Shown here: in pieces, positions 23,561 through 35,784 of the stretch
Layout: every line of letters begins with the position of its first letter
Numbering within the stretch: position 1 is the stretch's first letter
NCBI GenBank assembly: GCA_028551475.1
Contig: CM052359.1
Location: 25,173,583-25,237,582 of the forward strand
From: Casuarina equisetifolia
Lineage: Eukaryota > Streptophyta > Magnoliopsida > Fagales > Casuarinaceae
Reading direction: 5' to 3'
DNA length: 64,000 bases
Notes under the pieces: model-generated
Told to the model about the DNA's origin: nothing
Database searches by the model: none
What the model saw: the letters and a program-made list of their open reading frames with translations, nothing else
Translations under genes and position numbers: made by a program

Positions 23561-26500
23561 TCTAAACTCTAAATCATCTTCGCAGCCATTGGTCTGATGT
23601 AATGATTTTCATCCCTTTTTATTCCACATTGATATTTTTTTCTCCTTTCCCATCCATTTTAGGATACTTAGTTTAAGAGATTTATCGATTAGTTCAAGGA
23701 TTGTTTAAGAAGTTAAGAGACTTATTCTATGTCTCTAGATCAAGTATATTCATGGTAAAGTAACTTCAAGATAGATTACACGGTAACAACGAAGAAGATT
23801 ACATGATTTTGGCTATATGAGCAAATATTTTTGTTCATCACGCGGCTCCACTACTTCAGCTTACTGGTTGTGTTACATAGTTTTGACCTCCCATACGTAG
23901 AAATATTGACTTGTTTTCTTCTTTCCTTTCAGACTAGCCTTGTATTAAGGGCTTCACGATTTTTAAAGGTGAAATAATCGATGTTCGTTGTGGAATCCAA
24001 TAGTTCAGTTTCAGGCTCTAAATTGCAATTCCCACCTCTTGACGTTTCAGACCACTCTTCTTTGGTGATCAAGACAGCTGAATTGACTAAGGTGAGTATA
24101 TTTTTTTCAAGTTTTAAAATTTTTATTCTATTCATTCGTGCAATAGCTGAAGAGATTTTGGAGGAAAACTCTTTCCGGGACTCCTTAGGCACCATCTTGC
24201 TCTAATGATGACATTTGAAGGTATAGCTAAGAGAGCTACAATCAATTGAGATTCCCCAAATCGCCAAACCATGCAGATCATGCAGGAGAAAAACTGGGAG
24301 GCTTAGAAAGATGGGTCCTATAAGACTCAGTGAATGATAGCATCCGCTGGGAGGAAACCAACGCAATTAAGAGTACATTGATCTTAGCTGACTAGAACAG
24401 AGCTTCTTTAGGTAGTAATCCTATATTTAGTGACTGAATCTAAACCACTAGAAATCTTTGGTGTTTAAAGGATTTGGTTCTATTGGTCATGTTCAGATGT
24501 GAAACAATGGGTTTAGATTGTTCAGACATAAACTTAATTATACTAAGATACGGATAGTTCTATTTGGTTTAATTAGCTTTTGGGACATGCAATACCTTAG
24601 AAAGTACTCCTAGGGTGGGCGAGAATACATTCAGGAACAGTCCCTTTTTTGAGAGAAAGTCAGATTGTGGTTGGCTCTCGTAACTCCTTTTTTATTCATT
24701 TATTGACACTTCATGGCCCTCTTGAATCCAGGCCTCCGGAAAAAAAAAAAGGGTATTGTTTGTGGGTTTGGGGAAAGCAAGATGGTGAACTATCTTCGTG
24801 GATAAGGAATCTAGATGGCCAACCATAGAAAATATGAGGCTGTCGATTGAGTAGTTTTAGAGGGGATGTATTGTACGTGATTGATGATCTAATACCTTAC
24901 ACTAAGGTTTGGGGAATATATGGCTTCAGAAGTTACGATGAATGTTGAAGATGAATTTTAGATGAAGAGTGGGATAGTTAAACTGCATTACTATCTAGCC
25001 TTTCATATTAATTTTCTATATGCTAAGGTATGAATTCTTACTTTTTTATTGTTATTATTATTATTATTTGGATCTTAAATTGTATATAACAAATGAACAT
25101 GGCTGACATTGTGATTGAGGGAAGAGGTGAGAGGAGGAAAAAGAAAATTGAAGACATAGAGATGAGAGAGAGAAGAAAGGTAAATTTGGAACTAAACACT
25201 ACCATCTAAAAATCAACTAGTAACTAAAGAAATCTTTGCTTGCGAAAAAGCTAAGGTCTAATTCTTAGAGTTAGAAGTTTAACAATTGGTATTCCAAGTA
25301 AAAGAAGTAAAAGACAAAGAATGCAAAATGTTTGAATAAGTGAAAAGTTTGAAAGTTGTTTTTATGAGTAAAATTCACGAAAAGACTATGTAAACATAAT
25401 TTTTCTTCTTTTCATTATGTGAATGGTTTTGGTCCCTTATGATTATATATATATATTTTCAGATTTCATAGATGGGAAACGTTTTAACCCAATGAAAATA
25501 GTAATTTTCTCCAACTTCTAACTAAAGTTTTATGATCATTCTGAAAACACTGGTACTTATTAAGTGAATTGTAAAAGGAATATATTTCGAATAATTGAGT
25601 TAGTCAAAGCATTATTTATAAATAACGGTCACGTCAATTCTACAAATTAATGCATATATGACACCCTTTGCTGCTAATCAAGTAAATAATGGGGGCAATA
25701 CATGATGTTAATAAAGGAGTCAAGAAAGCATTGAATTCAATAAAAAGGAAGTTGGCTGAAAGAAGCAAAGAGCCTTTTCTTTGGATTAAAAGCAAAGCTG
25801 ATCATACAAAACTCATTGGATTTGTCACCACGTCTTTGGCACGTCAGAAAGTGCCTCTGCGAGATGTCAAAGACGCACATTGTATCATAGCTGCACACCT
25901 CCCCAGAAGGAAGAGAGAAAAGCCAAACAAAAAGTTGAGGTAGCAGGATGAAAATATTTAAAATATCGAGTAAACATGTCGGAGTCGTGAGTAGAACATG
26001 GGGCAACTTTCTGACGTTGCCAGGATTTGGCCTGCATGTGTTGTTGTAGCGGCCACGTTGTGTTCCTGTTTTATTTTCGACGCTGTCTGTCTTTACAGGC
26101 CATATGGATCCCAAAACGCTCATCTCTCTCTCTTTATACGCTTCTTTTTTTGTCAAACATGTCTTTATCAGCTACTTTTGCGAAAGCAATTTATTTACGG
26201 GATAGGGGGGCTACGAGGGAATGATGGTGCGAAACCATAGATGTTTGCTGAAACTCAACTCATTTCTTTTCTGGGTTCAGTGAGTTTAACTTGTTACATA
26301 TAATTCAAATGCAACTAAAAAACTTTCCTGCTAACAAACAGGATGAAAAAGGCACAACGAAAGTAAACAAGTGGAAGCAAAAAGAAAAAGAAAGGAGAAA
26401 GGCTGGAGGCATTCTATCTTCATCGAACGGAAACAACTACGCCAAGCATTATAAATGCCCTCATGGTGTACATTCATCTGTGGTAATGACAAAATGAATG

Positions 26501-26689
26501 CATTATGTCTTTTACAGTTGCCCAAGAATAACGCACGTGTGAAAGGAAAAAAAGGTTGTGGAAAAAAAAGGTTGTAGAAAACATAAAAATGGACCACAGT
26601 GTGGTGGAGCTAGCCTAATGCAAGATAACATTAATAGAAAATCTAATAGTCCACTGCAAGCTTAGGGTTTGTGGGGTTCCAATACCCTA
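23561..26689. other. Unassigned spacer
   Basis: No recognisable gene or transposon protein. Short open frames occur at 23981-24205 (+), followed by a good donor AAG|GTGAGT, and at 25689-25943 (+, 84 codons, lysine/arginine-rich), but neither resembles a family I know. Simple repeats (ATT)n near 25062 and (AT)n near 25447 are present. Confidence 0.35.
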
Positions 26690-26818
26690 AACTTGTTTAA
26701 TAAATGTTGATATTGTTCAATAGAGAGCACCTTTGTCAACAAATCTATAAGTTGCCTTAAAGAAGTGGTGTGTACATATTAAAACTTCTTGCACCTTATC
26801 ACGTACAAAGTAGTAATC

Positions 26819-27208
26819 TAACATAATATTAAATAATAAAATGAAGAATAACAATTGATGATTAAGACAACTAAAAGAGGGGATTTAATTGCAAAATTTT
26901 CAAGATATTATTTTTAACTTGCATTTATTGTATATGGGTTGAATAAAATAGAAGATAATTCTAAAACAAAATAATTGAGATCTCAATCATGTTGGCAAAA
27001 GTAAGGAAAATTGTTTGATGGAGAGCTTATTTATTTCAAAATATAAAATATTCCTAAGAAAATGTTATTTTGAATGAGATTTAGAGGCTTTCAACCTTTA
27101 TCTTATAACTTTCATAAGTCTTGTAATGTTAGAATATGCCTATATACTTGTATGTTTTTGTACACTAATTCTTACTAAAGCAAACTTACATTTCTATCAA
27201 AAAATAAA
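26819..27208 (+). mobile_element. ~390 bp A-tailed insertion with 12 bp target-site duplication
   Basis: It is flanked by AAAGTAGTAATC on both sides (26807-26818 and 27209-27220) and ends in an A-rich tail (AAAAAATAAAAA). Removing it with one repeat restores the copia frame IDYYFVRDK, so it is a real insertion. A 10-12 bp duplication plus an A-rich 3' end points to LINE-type integration. No tRNA-like boxes or coding frame were found, so its family is unknown. Confidence 0.7.
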
Positions 27209-28665
27209 AAAGTAGTAATCAATCTTTATTTGCTTCATTTTGCACAAAAATTGGATTGGATACAATGCAGGCAATGACCTTGATATTGCAGTATAGTGAT
27301 ACAAGTTGTAGAATGGGAACTCTAAGATTTCTAGATAAACCAATGATCTAGACTCTCTCACAAATCATACTTACCATGGCTCAATATTCTACCTTAGTTG
27401 ATGATCTAGAAACAACAAGTTAGTTCTTTGTGGTCCAAGAGATTGGTGACCTTTTGAGTTATAAAAAATAATTAGTAGTTGATTGTTGTGCATAGGGCAT
27501 GTGTCATCATAAGAATCAAAGTGTGCTATGAGCTCTAATTTGGAAAAGAATAGTAGGAAAACATGAGTTTGGTACAAAGCTTAATGTATATCAGAACTCA
27601 CGTGGTGGCCTCCATGTGAGATTGCTTAAAGGCATGTGTAAACTAACTGAGGAGTTGAAGTACATGGGTAATATTCCACTTTGTGTATGTCAAATCCACC
27701 AATTTTCTAATTAATATCAAATAGGGCTCATTATCATTGAGAGGAGGATCATAGTTCTTACTCTCAACATATTTCTCAAATTCTACTAAAGTGAGCTCAA
27801 TATTTTACTACTTGGGGATTGCCACTAACTTTACCTTATATAAATCTACCTCTAAAACTAGTCCCAACATATAATTACATTGGTTAAGGTAACTTACATT
27901 TGGTAATTATGCAATTTCAATTCTTAGAAAAAATTTTGCTTGACCTAAGACTTCCCTATGTAGAAGAGATTGAAAATGCATCTTCATGTCAGAATTGGCA
28001 ATGAAGTCATTTCTTGTAAGCAAGATGTTATCAATATAAATTAACAAAATCACAAATGTACTCTCCTAACATTGGGTGAACAATGTATAGTTATATTTGG
28101 ATTGAGAAAAACTAGCCATGAGAAATGCCTTTGTGAACTTTGTGTACTACTGACACAATGCTTGCTTCAGTGCATACAATAATTTTCATAGATAACATAC
28201 CATATCTTCCCCCTAAACCTCTAAACCGGGTGGAGGAACATGTACATCTCTAATAAATCACCATACAGAAAAATATTTTGGACATCTAACTAAACTAGTG
28301 ACCAATAAAGTACTATTGCAATTGCTATCATAGCTTGCATTATACTCATCTTGGCAATAGCTAAAAGTCTTTCCTAATTGTCCAATCCTTTACATTGATT
28401 GAAATCTTTGGCCACTAATTTGGCATTATACTTATCTATACTCACATTTACCAAAACTTAACCTTATACATCCACTTGCATGCAATACAATGTCATTTAG
28501 GAGGTACAAGATCCCATTTGTAATTAGCCCAAAGGCTGGCAACCTTTTGGTCAATAACCTTGATCTAATGGCTATTTGTTCATGCTCGATGATAAGTCTT
28601 AGGATTTTGAATGACATATATTGCGATTGTGAAGTGTCTATGATGAGGAGCAAGTCACTTCGAGG

Positions 28666-28750
28666 ATACAAGTAAGTGGAAATAGTTGGAGCATGATACA
28701 AGGTAGTGGAAGCGGTTGGAGTAGGATATAAGAAAGTGGAAGTGGTGGAT
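28666..28750. repeat. 30 bp tandem repeat, nearly three copies
   Basis: Units start at 28666, 28696 and 28726 (ATACAAG.TAGTGGAA-like), with a period of exactly 30 bp. It lies in the linker between integrase and reverse transcriptase of the copia remnant and encodes a Ser/Thr/Pro/Tyr-rich 10-residue repeat on the minus strand. Confidence 0.75.
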
Positions 28751-29479
28751 GGCAACTTGGGACAAACATAGTTAGCTAACCATATAGGAGGTCATCTAAA
28801 ATGATTTGAGTATCAAGGTTGGGCTGGTATAGACTCGTCTTGTATAGGCAATGGTAATGGCTCAAGCTTAAGGTGTGTAGGTAACTGCATAAACTTAGGC
28901 TTAATCTAAATGTAAGGTGCTCAAGGGGAAGAGGTAGGCTTGAATAAACTAATGGGTCTTGAATTAAAAGGTAACAATTGGATTAGTGATCACACAAGGC
29001 GATGAGAGCTACTTAAGAGTAGTATTGTAGGATAAAGTAAAAGGAAAAGGAAATTTGTACTTATAGAAGACGAAATCCTGACTCGCAAAAATTTCTTGGC
29101 AACAATATTATAACATAATAACCCTATGTAATGAAGAGTAACCCATAAAATGAATGGAGTCACATGATGAGCAAGCTCATTCTTATGACTCAAGCTAGTG
29201 ACATGACATCAGCATCCAAGACTCTACGGTAGTTAAGTGATGGAACTCAACCATATAACATCTCATAAGAAGTCTACTATTCAAGAAGGGTGGTAGGTGT
29301 TGATTAATCAAACACATTGCTGTAAGAATATATTCTCTCCAATAATATAGGGAAATGGAGCCTAAAACATTTGTGCTTGTGCAACATCTTGGTTCACTGG
29401 ACCTAGGAAGATGAGTTGAACCTCCAAAAAGTTGTTAAATCTTACATTTTGGATAGATCTATATAATTAAGGATGAATA

Positions 29480-29990
29480 GATTGACTATATGAGGTTTAA
29501 GGCAAGATTTGTTGTGAATGGATATGCTCAAAAGAAATGCATTAGTAATAAGGTTATCTTTTCTTTCATTATAAAATGACTTGGTTTAGGATTATACTAA
29601 CAATTGTAACCACACAAGATCCACATATACAATAATTAGATGTGAAGACAACTTCTTTCATAGGGATTTAAAAGAAGAGATTTATATGCATCACAAATAG
29701 TGGTATAATAAATACAACAAATTCATGGGTCGGCATAAATTCAAAAGATATCAAAGCGACCACTATGCTTATTTTAGGAAGACAAAGATTAGCTTCCTTA
29801 TGATATTGTTGTGTGTCGATGACATGTCGATGGCAAAACCATACATAGAGGATTTAAAGAAGTTGAAGAAGTAGATGGAAAGAGCATTGGCTACGAAGGA
29901 TCTGAGAGAAATAAGACAAATTCTTGGGTTGAAGACTTATAGAGATAGAAAGGGTCCTACGTTCAAGTTGTCTGAATAAGATATGTTGAC
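29480..29990 (+). mobile_element. Ty1/copia reverse-transcriptase fragment, plus strand
   Basis: Pieces in several frames follow copia RT order: RFKARFVVNGYAQKKC, a degraded LDVKTTSF stretch, KRDLYASQ, KFMGRHKFKRYQSDHYAYF, LLCVDDMSMAKPYIEDLKKL, then REIRQILGLKTYRDRKG. The catalytic YVDDM box survives as CVDDM. Orientation is opposite to the neighbouring copia remnant. Frameshifts and stops make it a fossil. Confidence 0.8.
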
Positions 29991-31103
29991 TTGGATAGTG
30001 TAACAATTGAAATAGTACGAATTTTACCCTCGTGGGGGGCATGGCCCATTATTCTTAAAGCACGTAAGTTTTGTTATCTTTTGTGTTATCTTTCTATGTG
30101 GAAAGAAGTGACATTGTTACCAGTTTTCTTCTTCTTTACAGTTCTCATTTCAACTACAGATCTGTCTGGTGAACAAGCTAAAAGTCAATTTTTGTCTGGG
30201 TTTTAGAAGTTTTAAACACTTAGTGGCATGGTTATGAATAATTGAGACCTACGTCTTTTTCTCTCTCTCACTATCTCTCTCTAATCACAGATATATATTT
30301 ATTTATATACGTTGTGCGTGTACTAAGTAGGCCAAACCTTGGCGAAAATGGTGAGCATGAGCATGTCATTCAAGCTTAGACTTCATTTCCAGACATTTGT
30401 GAGAAGCTTTACTGGTTGTAAGGGTTTGTAGAGGAGCACTAATATAAGACATGTCAAACAAAGCTAGCTTTATTTTAGCATAACGTTTTTTGAAAAGAAT
30501 ATTAATTGCACTTCTACTACAAAAGACAAAAAAACAAGGAGGCTCCAATTATGCTTGTCACGTTCACACGTTAACAATTAACCAATTAAAAGAAATACAA
30601 TTAGTAATATCCATATATAGGTTGAAAGGCAGGTGTTTTATCGCAGTTCCCTTCCCAACCAGCCTATTAGAAGCCCACAATTTAATCTCCCGCTAAGGAT
30701 ACGTTACGTCTAACATGTCCACTCAAATCTCCCGGTTTTCGCTCCGAGAACTCCAACGAAAAGTCTCACATTTTCTTTCCACCATAACATGGCTTCCTCG
30801 TCGGTAAACTTAACGCTTTTTGTTGATCCCGGGAATTAGCTTCACCAGCGAGGTCCTTCATTCTTCTTGGAGGACCGTTCGCGCCTCACAGTTTTTCAGC
30901 TTCTTGCTTATCTACAGGCTGGTTCGGGAACATGTTTTGAATTGGGAACTCAATTTTCCAATGTATTTGGTGAATGGATCAAGAAGTGCCTGCAACTTTT
31001 TCATGGTTAAATCAAGAAGAGTCTACGCATGATTAAAGAAGCTCGGATCAGGAAGCATATTCAGGGACTACCCAAGGTCTGTTGACTATAGCGTGGCGTA
31101 AAC
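29991..31103. other. Spacer and 5' region of the kinase gene
   Basis: 29991-30700 holds no recognisable feature. 30700-31103 is richer in GC and C/T and probably contains the promoter and 5' UTR of the kinase gene. A 70-codon open frame at 30820-31032 and short upstream ATGs precede the kinase start; they may be upstream ORFs but nothing supports their translation. Confidence 0.4.
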
Positions 31104-34100
31104 ATGAAGTGCTTCCGGTGTTTTATTTTACAGAGAAGTAAGATTACAAGAATCAAGAAGGATCATTCATCTCCATCTGATGAAAAAAACTCATCTAGAT
31201 CGCCTGGTAAGTCTTCTCGAAATAACTTGTGCTAACAAGAAGCGACACTCAAAATTGAATCAAGTTTGGCGGGTTTCTTATCATGTTTCTATTTTCTGGT
31301 TTTACATGCCTTGATCAGATTGACATACTAGTTGGAGTATTTTTAGTGGTTTTTTTCTCTTCTTCATGTGCCTGAAACCCATTAACCCACAACATCTCAG
31401 TTCTTTTCTAGTCTGAATTCCTTTTGTCTATATCTTGATCTATTTTCATTTATGATAGTCATGGGTACATTGTTAGAATGTAACTCTTTCTCTCGTAAGT
31501 AAATCTTTTCAACATTCGGCACCTGGGAAATTCCCTGATCACAACATGGAATTAGTGCATGACCTGGCCCCCGAAAAAAAAAGGGGACAAAATCATGGGA
31601 ATGTTTTTTTTTTTTTAAAAAAAGACTCAGGCACACACGGGAGGGGGGAGGGGGATTCGAAAAATCATGGGAATGTTCCTAAGAAGAACGGGTGATCTAC
31701 ATTAAGTCTTTTAGACTTAAAGGATTAAGATTCAATAAATAGAAAGCCCGTTATCATCCCATTTCACATCAAATGCCCAGTTGCAGACTCTTTTTATACA
31801 ATAAAAAAATGCTACAAAAAGAAAAAAAAGATTTCTAAAACAGCCAATGATATGGCCAAAAAAGAACATTTACGTGGTTCGAAGTGAAAAATGATTCAGC
31901 CAGTAAAAAATTTTAAACCTAGAAACTGACCATTTGTAATTCAAGTATGCTTGTCCGTTAGCAAAGGATAGGGCCATATATTGACAAGAACAAATACCTA
32001 TAATAAGGTTTACTTTTATTTATACATCAATATATTCGTGTAATTATTTTTTTCTTTTTGTCCCTTTGACAATAGAAGAACACTTAAACCTATGAATCTC
32101 ATATTTATGTTGGGTTGAATGTCAAGGGATAGTAGATTCATGATGAACGCTAGGAAAGAGAGGGGATGGAGGAGAGGAAAGGGGCCGTATTCATCCGGAT
32201 GTAATTTACAGAATTTGTTGTTCAACAATTAATTTTTCCGCTCACAAATTTAACGTACAAGGCAGTGCACAGTAGTTTATAGCTTTAAGTGGTCATCCAT
32301 ACTAGTTTTTCTTGAATTCGATTTGGCTACTTGTTTCAAATTGCTAACAGCGTTATTCTTTGGGCATTTCAATCTTTTCATTGCATCGATCATCACATAA
32401 ACCGTTTAATTCTTGAACCATGGTAAGTGGGATGTTGAAGAAGAAGTGCGCGTAAACCCTATTGGGAACTAGCTAAATTTGTAGGTGAAGCAGTCCGATA
32501 TCTGTCCATTGTTGATATCTCATAGAAAACTTGTTCTATATTGAGCAGCTAAATCTCCATTTCGTGTCAGTGCAGAGACTAAGAAACAAAAAGCAGCTTC
32601 TGAAACTTCGAACAGAGAGGAAATCAACCAAGTTCAAAATGGAAACATTGCGGCACAAAGTTTTACTTTTCGTGAGCTAGCAACGGCGACACAGAATTTC
32701 CATCAAGGATTTGTATTGGGCGAAGGTGGATTTGGAAGAGTATACAAGGGGAAGCTTGGGTCGAGCGGGCAGGTTGTGAGGACTTCAAGTTTCAGTTTTC
32801 TAATTGTTATGACATTCTTTTGTTTATTTATTGTGTTTTCCTTTCTACTAAAGCTCTTTGTATCTCTACCAATTTGTAGGTGGTGGCAGTGAAGCAACTT
32901 GACAGAAACCGATTGCAAGGAAATAAGGAATTTTTTGTGGAGGTTTTGATGCTAAGCGTCCTGCACCATGAAAATCTGGTCGGTCTTTTAGGATACTGTG
33001 CTGACGGGGATCAACGGCTTTTGGTGTATGAATACATGACAGGGGGTTCTTTAGAAGACCATCTGCTTGGTATTCATTCATCTCCTGTTGTTTCGTTAAT
33101 TCTCTGTCCTTCCGTAGTCACAAACTCTAAATATAGTATTTAGTTGGATTTTACAATCCTAATAAGCTTGATATTGTCGTGCCTGGATAGCCCCTTCAAT
33201 TCATGAAATATTCAAGTTCCAGTCATGTATTCACAAAATTAACGTTACTGTGATCTTTGAGCAGGTGTTCGACGAGGTCAAAAACCTTTAGATTGGTTTA
33301 CAAGAATGAAAATTGCTTATGGTGCTGCTAAAGGATTAGAGTACTTGCATGATAAAGCCAACCCTCCCCTTATATACCGTGATCTGAAACCTTCAAATAT
33401 CTTGCTGGATGAAGATTTCAACCCAAAGCTCTCTGATTTCGGGCTTGCCAAACTTGGGTCTCCTAAGGACAAGATGCACTTATCTTCGAGGGTGATGGGC
33501 ACGTACGGGTATTGTGCCCCGGAGTATTCAAGTAGTGGTCAGCTAACATTGAAGTCAGATGTATACAATTTTGGGGTTGTTTTACTAGAGCTCATCACAG
33601 GAAGAAGAGCCATTGACACCACAAGACCGATTGAAGAGCAAAATCTAGTTGCTTGGGTAAATATAGGACTCTACGTCATCACACTCCCGGTTCCCTTTTC
33701 TCTCTATATTGAATCCTTCAACATCACTTGCTAACTTGCCCTACATTTTCATATCTGAACAGGCGCAATCCTTATCAAAGGATCCCAAAAAGTTTACGGA
33801 CATGGCGGATCCGCTTCTTGAAAAGCAGTTCCCCGAGAAAGATTTGAATCAGGCAGTTGCAATAGCAGCCATGTGTCTGCAGGAAGAACCAACAGTCCGT
33901 CCCTTGATGAGTGATGTTGTAACTACATTAAGTTTTCTTTCTACTACTACTGCAGGAATCATGCCTTCTCCTCTTCCAATCCCCACCACGACTTTACGAT
34001 GTGAAATTCATCAGGATAATCTCGACAATGATAGCTCAGATGCAGAAAGGCATCATGACGAAGATGGTTCAAATAATGAGGGTGGAATCAACATAGAAGG

Positions 34101-34326
34101 TGAAGATGTAGAAGCTAAAGACCGGCTTTCCAGCTCAAGCCGCGACAGCGGTAAGAGATCATCACCAGACAGAAGAGCTTCTTTCAGCGAGAAAGGCTGC
34201 TTTAGATTACATGAAGCAAATAGCATGTCATCAAGCTGTGGAAGCGGCGAGGTAACAGAAAAGGGGAGCAGCAGAAAATCTTTTCGGTCGATAACCATAG
34301 CAGGGGATGACGGGATGCAACTGTAA
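31104..34326 (+). CDS. Receptor-like cytoplasmic kinase, class VII (PBL27-like), 481 aa
   Basis: Five exons: 31104-31206, 32576-32772, 32880-33069, 33265-33656, 33763-34326 (stop TAA); 1446 nt in one frame with GT/AG at every junction. The kinase domain runs from residue 83 to about 345. Landmarks: glycine loop [11 protein letters not shown] (83-93), VAVK with K105, helix-C E121, catalytic IYRDLKPSN with D203, DFG 221-223, [10 protein letters not shown] with APE 248-250, and [18 protein letters not shown]. Tyr in place of His in HRD is normal for the PBS1-like group. The N-terminus MKCFRCF lacks Gly2 for myristoylation but offers Cys3 and Cys6 for palmitoylation, fitting a membrane-attached kinase below receptor kinases in immune or growth signalling. 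The C-terminal tail after about 350 is Ser/Asp-rich and low complexity. The last exon begins [11 protein letters not shown] and continues the kinase C-lobe. The gene looks intact. PBL27 closeness is judged from memory. Confidence 0.92.
31606..31660 (-). mobile_element. 5'-truncated SINE fragment in kinase intron 1
   Basis: A 55 bp insert flanked by a perfect 17 bp direct repeat AAAATCATGGGAATGTT (31589-31605 and 31661-31677). On the minus strand it starts TTCGAATCCCCC, which is half of a pol III B box, continues with a C/T-rich stretch and GTGTGTGCCTGAGTC, and ends in poly-T then poly-A. The long duplication, A tail and tRNA-like start mark a severely 5'-truncated SINE, inserted antisense to the host gene. 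Confidence 0.8.
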
Positions 34327-35560
34327 TGCCCAAGAATTAAGACACCGAAAAGAAAAGACAAGAAAAAGGAAACATACCAAACTGAAACCTACTTGCTGCT
34401 CTTCAATTTTTATCTTTCCCCATGTTACGGTAACCGCTTCGGAGTTATTATTACCACCGCATCCTCCAGTTTTTTAATAATCGCAATTCGTTTGAATTGT
34501 AAGTGATTTTTTTTTTTGCTAAGTAAAATTTTTTATACATAAAACCTATAAAAAAAATGGTTAAGGGCATAGCCCTATGATGAGGCCTTAAACAATATTA
34601 TATCAAATTAAAAATAAACTTTTCAATTCTTTAAGTACACTAAATGAAAAACTTTTCAGTTGTTTTAAGAATATTTTTAATACAACAAAAGTTATCTCTT
34701 ATAAATCTTTTGAGAGTTTCAAGAGTTATACATTCAGGTTCTCATTGTTTCTAAAGATCCTATTATTCATTCTATGTCAAATAGTACAAACAAAAGATGC
34801 AAACAAAAATTTAATAATACATGCATTAAGTTTTTTTCTTTTCACATGATGAAAGAGTCATCTAGTCCTTGATTGCTATGATAAGTACAATGGTATCACA
34901 TTAAGTACAATTTTCAATTGTGCCCAAACTATAGTTGAATATAAACATTTTGAAAAAAATGTGATCTCAACATTTAGAAGAAGTATTATATAAACAATAA
35001 TTATCTCTATGATTTCTAAAAAATGAAGTCTATCTCTTGTGGCTAGCCAGTTTTGGATTACTAACCATATTATTCATTGAGGGTAAGCAGAATTACCGAA
35101 AAAAGGCCATTCTCGTGGTGAATACGTTTATGATTTTTCTCATACGCCCAACCTTTTCTTGTTATAACATGGATAGAAGACTTACTCTTGTCTCTTCTCA
35201 ATCCATTTTAAGTATAGGCTTAGAGAATGAAGCTTATACTAGATGTACTCGATGTATCTAAATGCTTCTCATCTTCATAGTCGAATTTTTATGGCTTTCT
35301 TGTTTGCTATTCGGTTTTATTCTTTCGAGACGTCAATGTAAAATGCATATAAACATATATTTAGTGCGTGTTCCTATCTAGTTTGCACCAAATCGGTGGA
35401 AACTTCTGTGGTGGACTAAAGCTTTATTAATCAATGAAGAACACCATTACACAATTGCATGCTTGAAATGATAAAAAAATACCACCTAGATTTGAGAACC
35501 AAGTCGAAACATATTATTTTCAGTGTAGGTGTCAACGAGGAACATGCAAGAAAGAAGATG
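34327..35560. other. 3' UTR of the kinase gene and unassigned spacer
   Basis: 34327-34500 is probably 3' UTR. The rest is AT-rich without recognisable coding content. The open frame at 35037-35261 has no known similarity. Confidence 0.4.
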
Positions 35561-35767
35561 TCAATTCTTGGCGTTCATGCTTTCTTTTACTACCTTTACA
35601 TTTTCTTTAATGCTTCATTTTACTGTCTTTAAATTTTCTTTGATGCTTTCCTTTGATTGTTTGGCCTTTCCGAGGACATTGTCTTTGGTTTTTTGGGTAG
35701 TTTCTTTGGTCGTGCCCTATGCTTCTTGCACCGTATGCTTAGCCTTCTTAATGGCACCTTGAGCCAT
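35561..35767 (-). pseudogene. Small LEA-like protein pseudogene
   Basis: From the ATG at 35767 the minus strand encodes 68 residue positions starting MAQGAIKKAKHTVQEA and ending ESMNAKN before a TGA. It is lysine- and threonine-rich, has no predicted membrane part, and shows 11-residue periodicity (TKETTQKTKDN, then KESIKENLKTV, then SIKENVKVVKE), as in group 3 (LEA_4-type) late embryogenesis abundant proteins, which protect cells in drying or cold. Two in-frame stops break it: TAG at codon 17, where Trp (TGG) would be expected in this family, and TGA at codon 49. A gypsy LTR begins only 17 bp upstream of the ATG, so the promoter has been displaced. The family call rests on composition and the N- and C-terminal look; a chance match is less likely but possible. 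Confidence 0.55.
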
Positions 35768-35784
35768 TGCTAACACTTGGTTAA

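Larger units (their letters stand above)
26690..29350 (-). mobile_element. Decayed Ty1/copia pol, minus strand
   Basis: On the minus strand, from high to low coordinates: integrase end (29340-29050; ILTAMCLINQHLPPF, later EIFASQDFVFYKYKFPFPF), linker, reverse transcriptase (about 28470-27850; VHVPPP, YNYTLFTQ, LLIYIDNILLTRND), and RNase H (27590-26690; IAHFDSYDDTCP, VSRSSTKVEY, DYYFVRDKVQE). The order is that of Ty1/copia. Stops and frameshifts are frequent. The RNase H part is split by an insertion at 26819-27208. No LTRs were identified. Confidence 0.85.

Noticed and set aside
23981..24205. Short plus frame with a good donor (AAG|GTGAGT) and a later LEENSF-like stretch
   Set aside because: Could be two small exons, but no family is recognised and the second part would need an unverified acceptor.
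25689..25943. 84-codon plus-strand open frame starting MGAIHDVNKG
   Set aside because: Basic and plausible in length, but no family is recognised and no splice, promoter or conservation evidence is visible.
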